From positions 5,720,001-5,784,000 of the forward strand of contig NZ_CP085173.1 of the NCBI RefSeq assembly GCF_020616555.1: a DNA stretch of 64,000 bases, given 5' to 3'. A program made the translations under genes and the position numbers. Shown here one piece after another: positions 62,577 to 64,000 of this stretch. This DNA comes from Streptomyces longhuiensis (GTDB lineage: Bacteria > Actinomycetota > Actinomycetes > Streptomycetales > Streptomycetaceae). Under the pieces are notes generated by a model. It was given only the letters and a program-made list of their open reading frames with translations. It made no database searches and was not told the DNA's origin. Position 1 is the stretch's first letter. Each line of letters starts with the position of its first letter.

Positions 62577-63056
62577 TCAGGTGCGCTTGGCGGTGCGTAC
62601 CGGCTCGCCCGGCTTCCACACCTGTACGACCAGGTATTTGTCGTCCTCGATGAACGTGCGGCTGACCTCGGTCAGCTCGGTGCGGAAGAGGTGGAAGTCG
62701 TCCGGGTCGGGCACCTGGACCGAGTCCGTGTACGAGGCGATGACCTCGGGGTCCTCGACGAGCAGCGCGCGGCCCGAGATCCGTACGTCCCCGCCGCCCA
62801 TGCCGGTGCCGTCGCCCGGGTTGGCCTGGATGGCGAAGCGCGGGTCCCGGAGCAGATCGCGGGCCTTGAGCGAGCCCGGCATCATCCCGAGCCAGAACTC
62901 CCCGTGCAGGAACCGCACCTCCAGTCCGCTCGTGCGCGGCGAACCGTCCCTGCGGAGGGTCGCCAGGATGTGGTGCTGGAACTGACCGAAGCGCTCCTCG
63001 ACCGTCTTGGCGAGGTCCGGTTCGGCCGCGGTGAAGGTGGCCCAGTTCGACGTCAT
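62577..63056 (-). CDS. pyridoxamine 5'-phosphate oxidase-family (split-barrel flavin-binding) protein
   Basis: A 159-residue split-barrel protein: helical start (NWATFTAAEPDLAKTVEERFGQFQHHILATLRRDGSPRTSGLEVRF), then LHGEFWLGMMPGSLKARDLLRDPRFAIQANPG, the flavin-phosphate type segment with Lys/Arg, and ISGRALLVEDPEVI. Members bind FMN or F420; which cofactor applies here is not visible. True PdxH function is unlikely. ATG 63056 lies 118 bases from the divergent aldolase-like gene. It is read convergently with guaA. Confidence 0.87.
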   Translation of the reverse strand: MTSNWATFTAAEPDLAKTVEERFGQFQHHILATLRRDGSPRTSGLEVRFLHGEFWLGMMPGSLKARDLLRDPRFAIQANPGDGTGMGGGDVRISGRALLVEDPEVIASYTDSVQVPDPDDFHLFRTELTEVSRTFIEDDKYLVVQVWKPGEPVRTAKRT

Positions 63057-63173
63057 GCGCCGAGTCTGGCGCGGATACCCGACACCTGCTGTCCGGTATG
63101 AGCGGCAGTTCGGCGCACTCTCTTCACCGCTCGCCTCTGTCCTCCTGCGCTCCCCGGAGGTAACTTCCGCTCC

Positions 63174-63965
63174 ATGTCCACGCAGACGCCCCCGCCGATA
63201 CCCACCGAACATCTCCAGTTCGCGATGCCCCCCGTCCATGACTCCCCGGCCGACGAGCGCCGGCACCGCAAGGAGCGGCTCGCGGGCGCGCTGCGCATCT
63301 TCGGGCGCCTCGGCTACGAGGACGGGGTGTCGGGGCACATCACGGCGCGGGACCCGGAGTACGACGACTGCTACTGGGTGAACCCGTTCGGGATGCCGTT
63401 CAAGCACGTCACCGTGTCCGACCTGGTCCTCGCCAACGGGGACGGGCAGGTCGTCGAGGGCCGCCGCCATGTGAACCAGGCCGCGTTCACCGTCCACGCC
63501 CAGGTCCACCGGGCGCGGCCCGACGTGGTCGCCGTCGCGCACTGCCACTCGCTGTACGGGCGGGCCCTGTCCACGCTGGGCGAGCTGATCGACCCGATCA
63601 CGCAGGAGGCGTGTGCCTTCTACCAGGACCACGCGCTGCTCGACGAGTACACCGGCGTGGCCGTGGACCCGGACGAGGGGCGGCGGATCGCGGCCGCGCT
63701 CGGCTCGTACAAGGCGCTCATCCTGCGCAACCACGGGCTGCTCACCGTGGGCGACTCCGTCGACTCGGCCGCGTGGTGGTTCCTGTCGATGGAGCGCTCC
63801 TGCCAGGTGCAGCTCGCCGCGCGGGCCGCGGGCCGCCCGATCCTGATCGACCACCGCCAGGCCATGGCGTCGCGGGAACAGCTGGGCGGCGACCTGGTCG
63901 CGTGGATCAACCATCAGCCCCTGTGGCAGGACATCAGCAGCGCGGAGCCGGATCTGCTGTCCTGA
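63174..63965 (+). CDS. class II aldolase/adducin family protein
   Basis: A 263-residue homologue of fuculose-phosphate aldolase and adducin head domains. It shows LGYEDGVSGHITARDP, NPFGMPFKHVTVSDLVL, the zinc ligands in AHCHSLYGRALS (about 122-133) and RNHGLLTVGDSVDSAAWWF, whose His is the third ligand. All metal residues are present. Such stand-alone proteins in actinobacteria have unproven substrates. ATG 63174. The window ends 35 bases past the stop. Confidence 0.9.
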   Translation: MSTQTPPPIPTEHLQFAMPPVHDSPADERRHRKERLAGALRIFGRLGYEDGVSGHITARDPEYDDCYWVNPFGMPFKHVTVSDLVLANGDGQVVEGRRHVNQAAFTVHAQVHRARPDVVAVAHCHSLYGRALSTLGELIDPITQEACAFYQDHALLDEYTGVAVDPDEGRRIAAALGSYKALILRNHGLLTVGDSVDSAAWWFLSMERSCQVQLAARAAGRPILIDHRQAMASREQLGGDLVAWINHQPLWQDISSAEPDLLS

Positions 63966-64000
63966 GCGATGGGCTGTGGCGTCTTGAACGGGGCTGTGGC

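Overview
The window reads as a stretch of core chromosome from a Streptomyces or a very close relative. Coding sequence is GC-rich with strong third-position GC bias, so antisense ORFs are long. GTG and TTG starts are common. The order rplQ-truA-rplM-rpsI-glmM, acpS-nnr-alr-tsaE-tsaB-rimI-tsaD, groES-groL, whiD-bldM-shbA-guaB-guaB3, a five-gene Ser/Thr kinase cluster, and aroQ-guaA is the order I know from Streptomyces chromosomes. No tRNA or rRNA gene, transposase, integrase, phage gene or CRISPR array was recognised.

Layout. 1-5.1 kb: end of the ribosomal protein region (rplQ, truA), then rplM-rpsI and glmM. 5.1-14.8 kb: a DUF389 membrane protein and coaA (minus strand), then glmS, acpS, nnr, alr, a lipase-like hydrolase and tsaE, serving amino-sugar, acyl-carrier, NAD(P)HX-repair and D-alanine supply. 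14.8-18.4 kb: a small gene behind an iron-box-like palindrome, a YkuD-like protein, and the overlapping tsaB-rimI-tsaD run (t6A tRNA modification). 18.4-27.4 kb: a more variable block with an LCP ligase, two methyltransferases, an ECF42-type sigma factor with its DGPF partner and a recognisable cognate promoter, a frameshifted secreted propeller/CWB2 protein, and a tandem pair of polysaccharide-deacetylase lipoproteins, the second lacking key histidines. 27.4-29.7 kb: groES-groL behind two CIRCE operators. 29.7-33.6 kb: accessory enzymes and a LysR regulator. 33.6-35.8 kb: developmental regulators whiD and bldM, then the sigma factor I equate with shbA. 36-42.1 kb: guaB, guaB3, a nucleotide-sugar dehydrogenase lacking its catalytic cysteine, and glpD. 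42.1-53.8 kb: a tandem repeat array, a serine hydrolase, and five consecutive membrane Ser/Thr kinases, one clearly a pseudokinase. 53.9-64 kb: semialdehyde dehydrogenase plus GMC oxidoreductase, an LAETG surface protein, a lipoprotein, chorismate mutase with a possible leader-peptide attenuator, guaA, a PNPOx-like protein and a class II aldolase-like protein.

The genes mostly serve translation, cell-wall precursor supply, guanine nucleotide synthesis (guaB, guaB3, guaA), chaperones, and control of development and spore-wall formation. The points most worth following are the frameshift in a G7 tract (22.4 kb), the candidate aromatic leader peptide before chorismate mutase (60.6-60.7 kb), the iron-box small gene (14.9 kb), three enzyme-family members missing catalytic residues, and intergenic minisatellites at 11.4, 11.7, 42.2, 48.3 and 53.8 kb, two of which share a period of about 35 bp.
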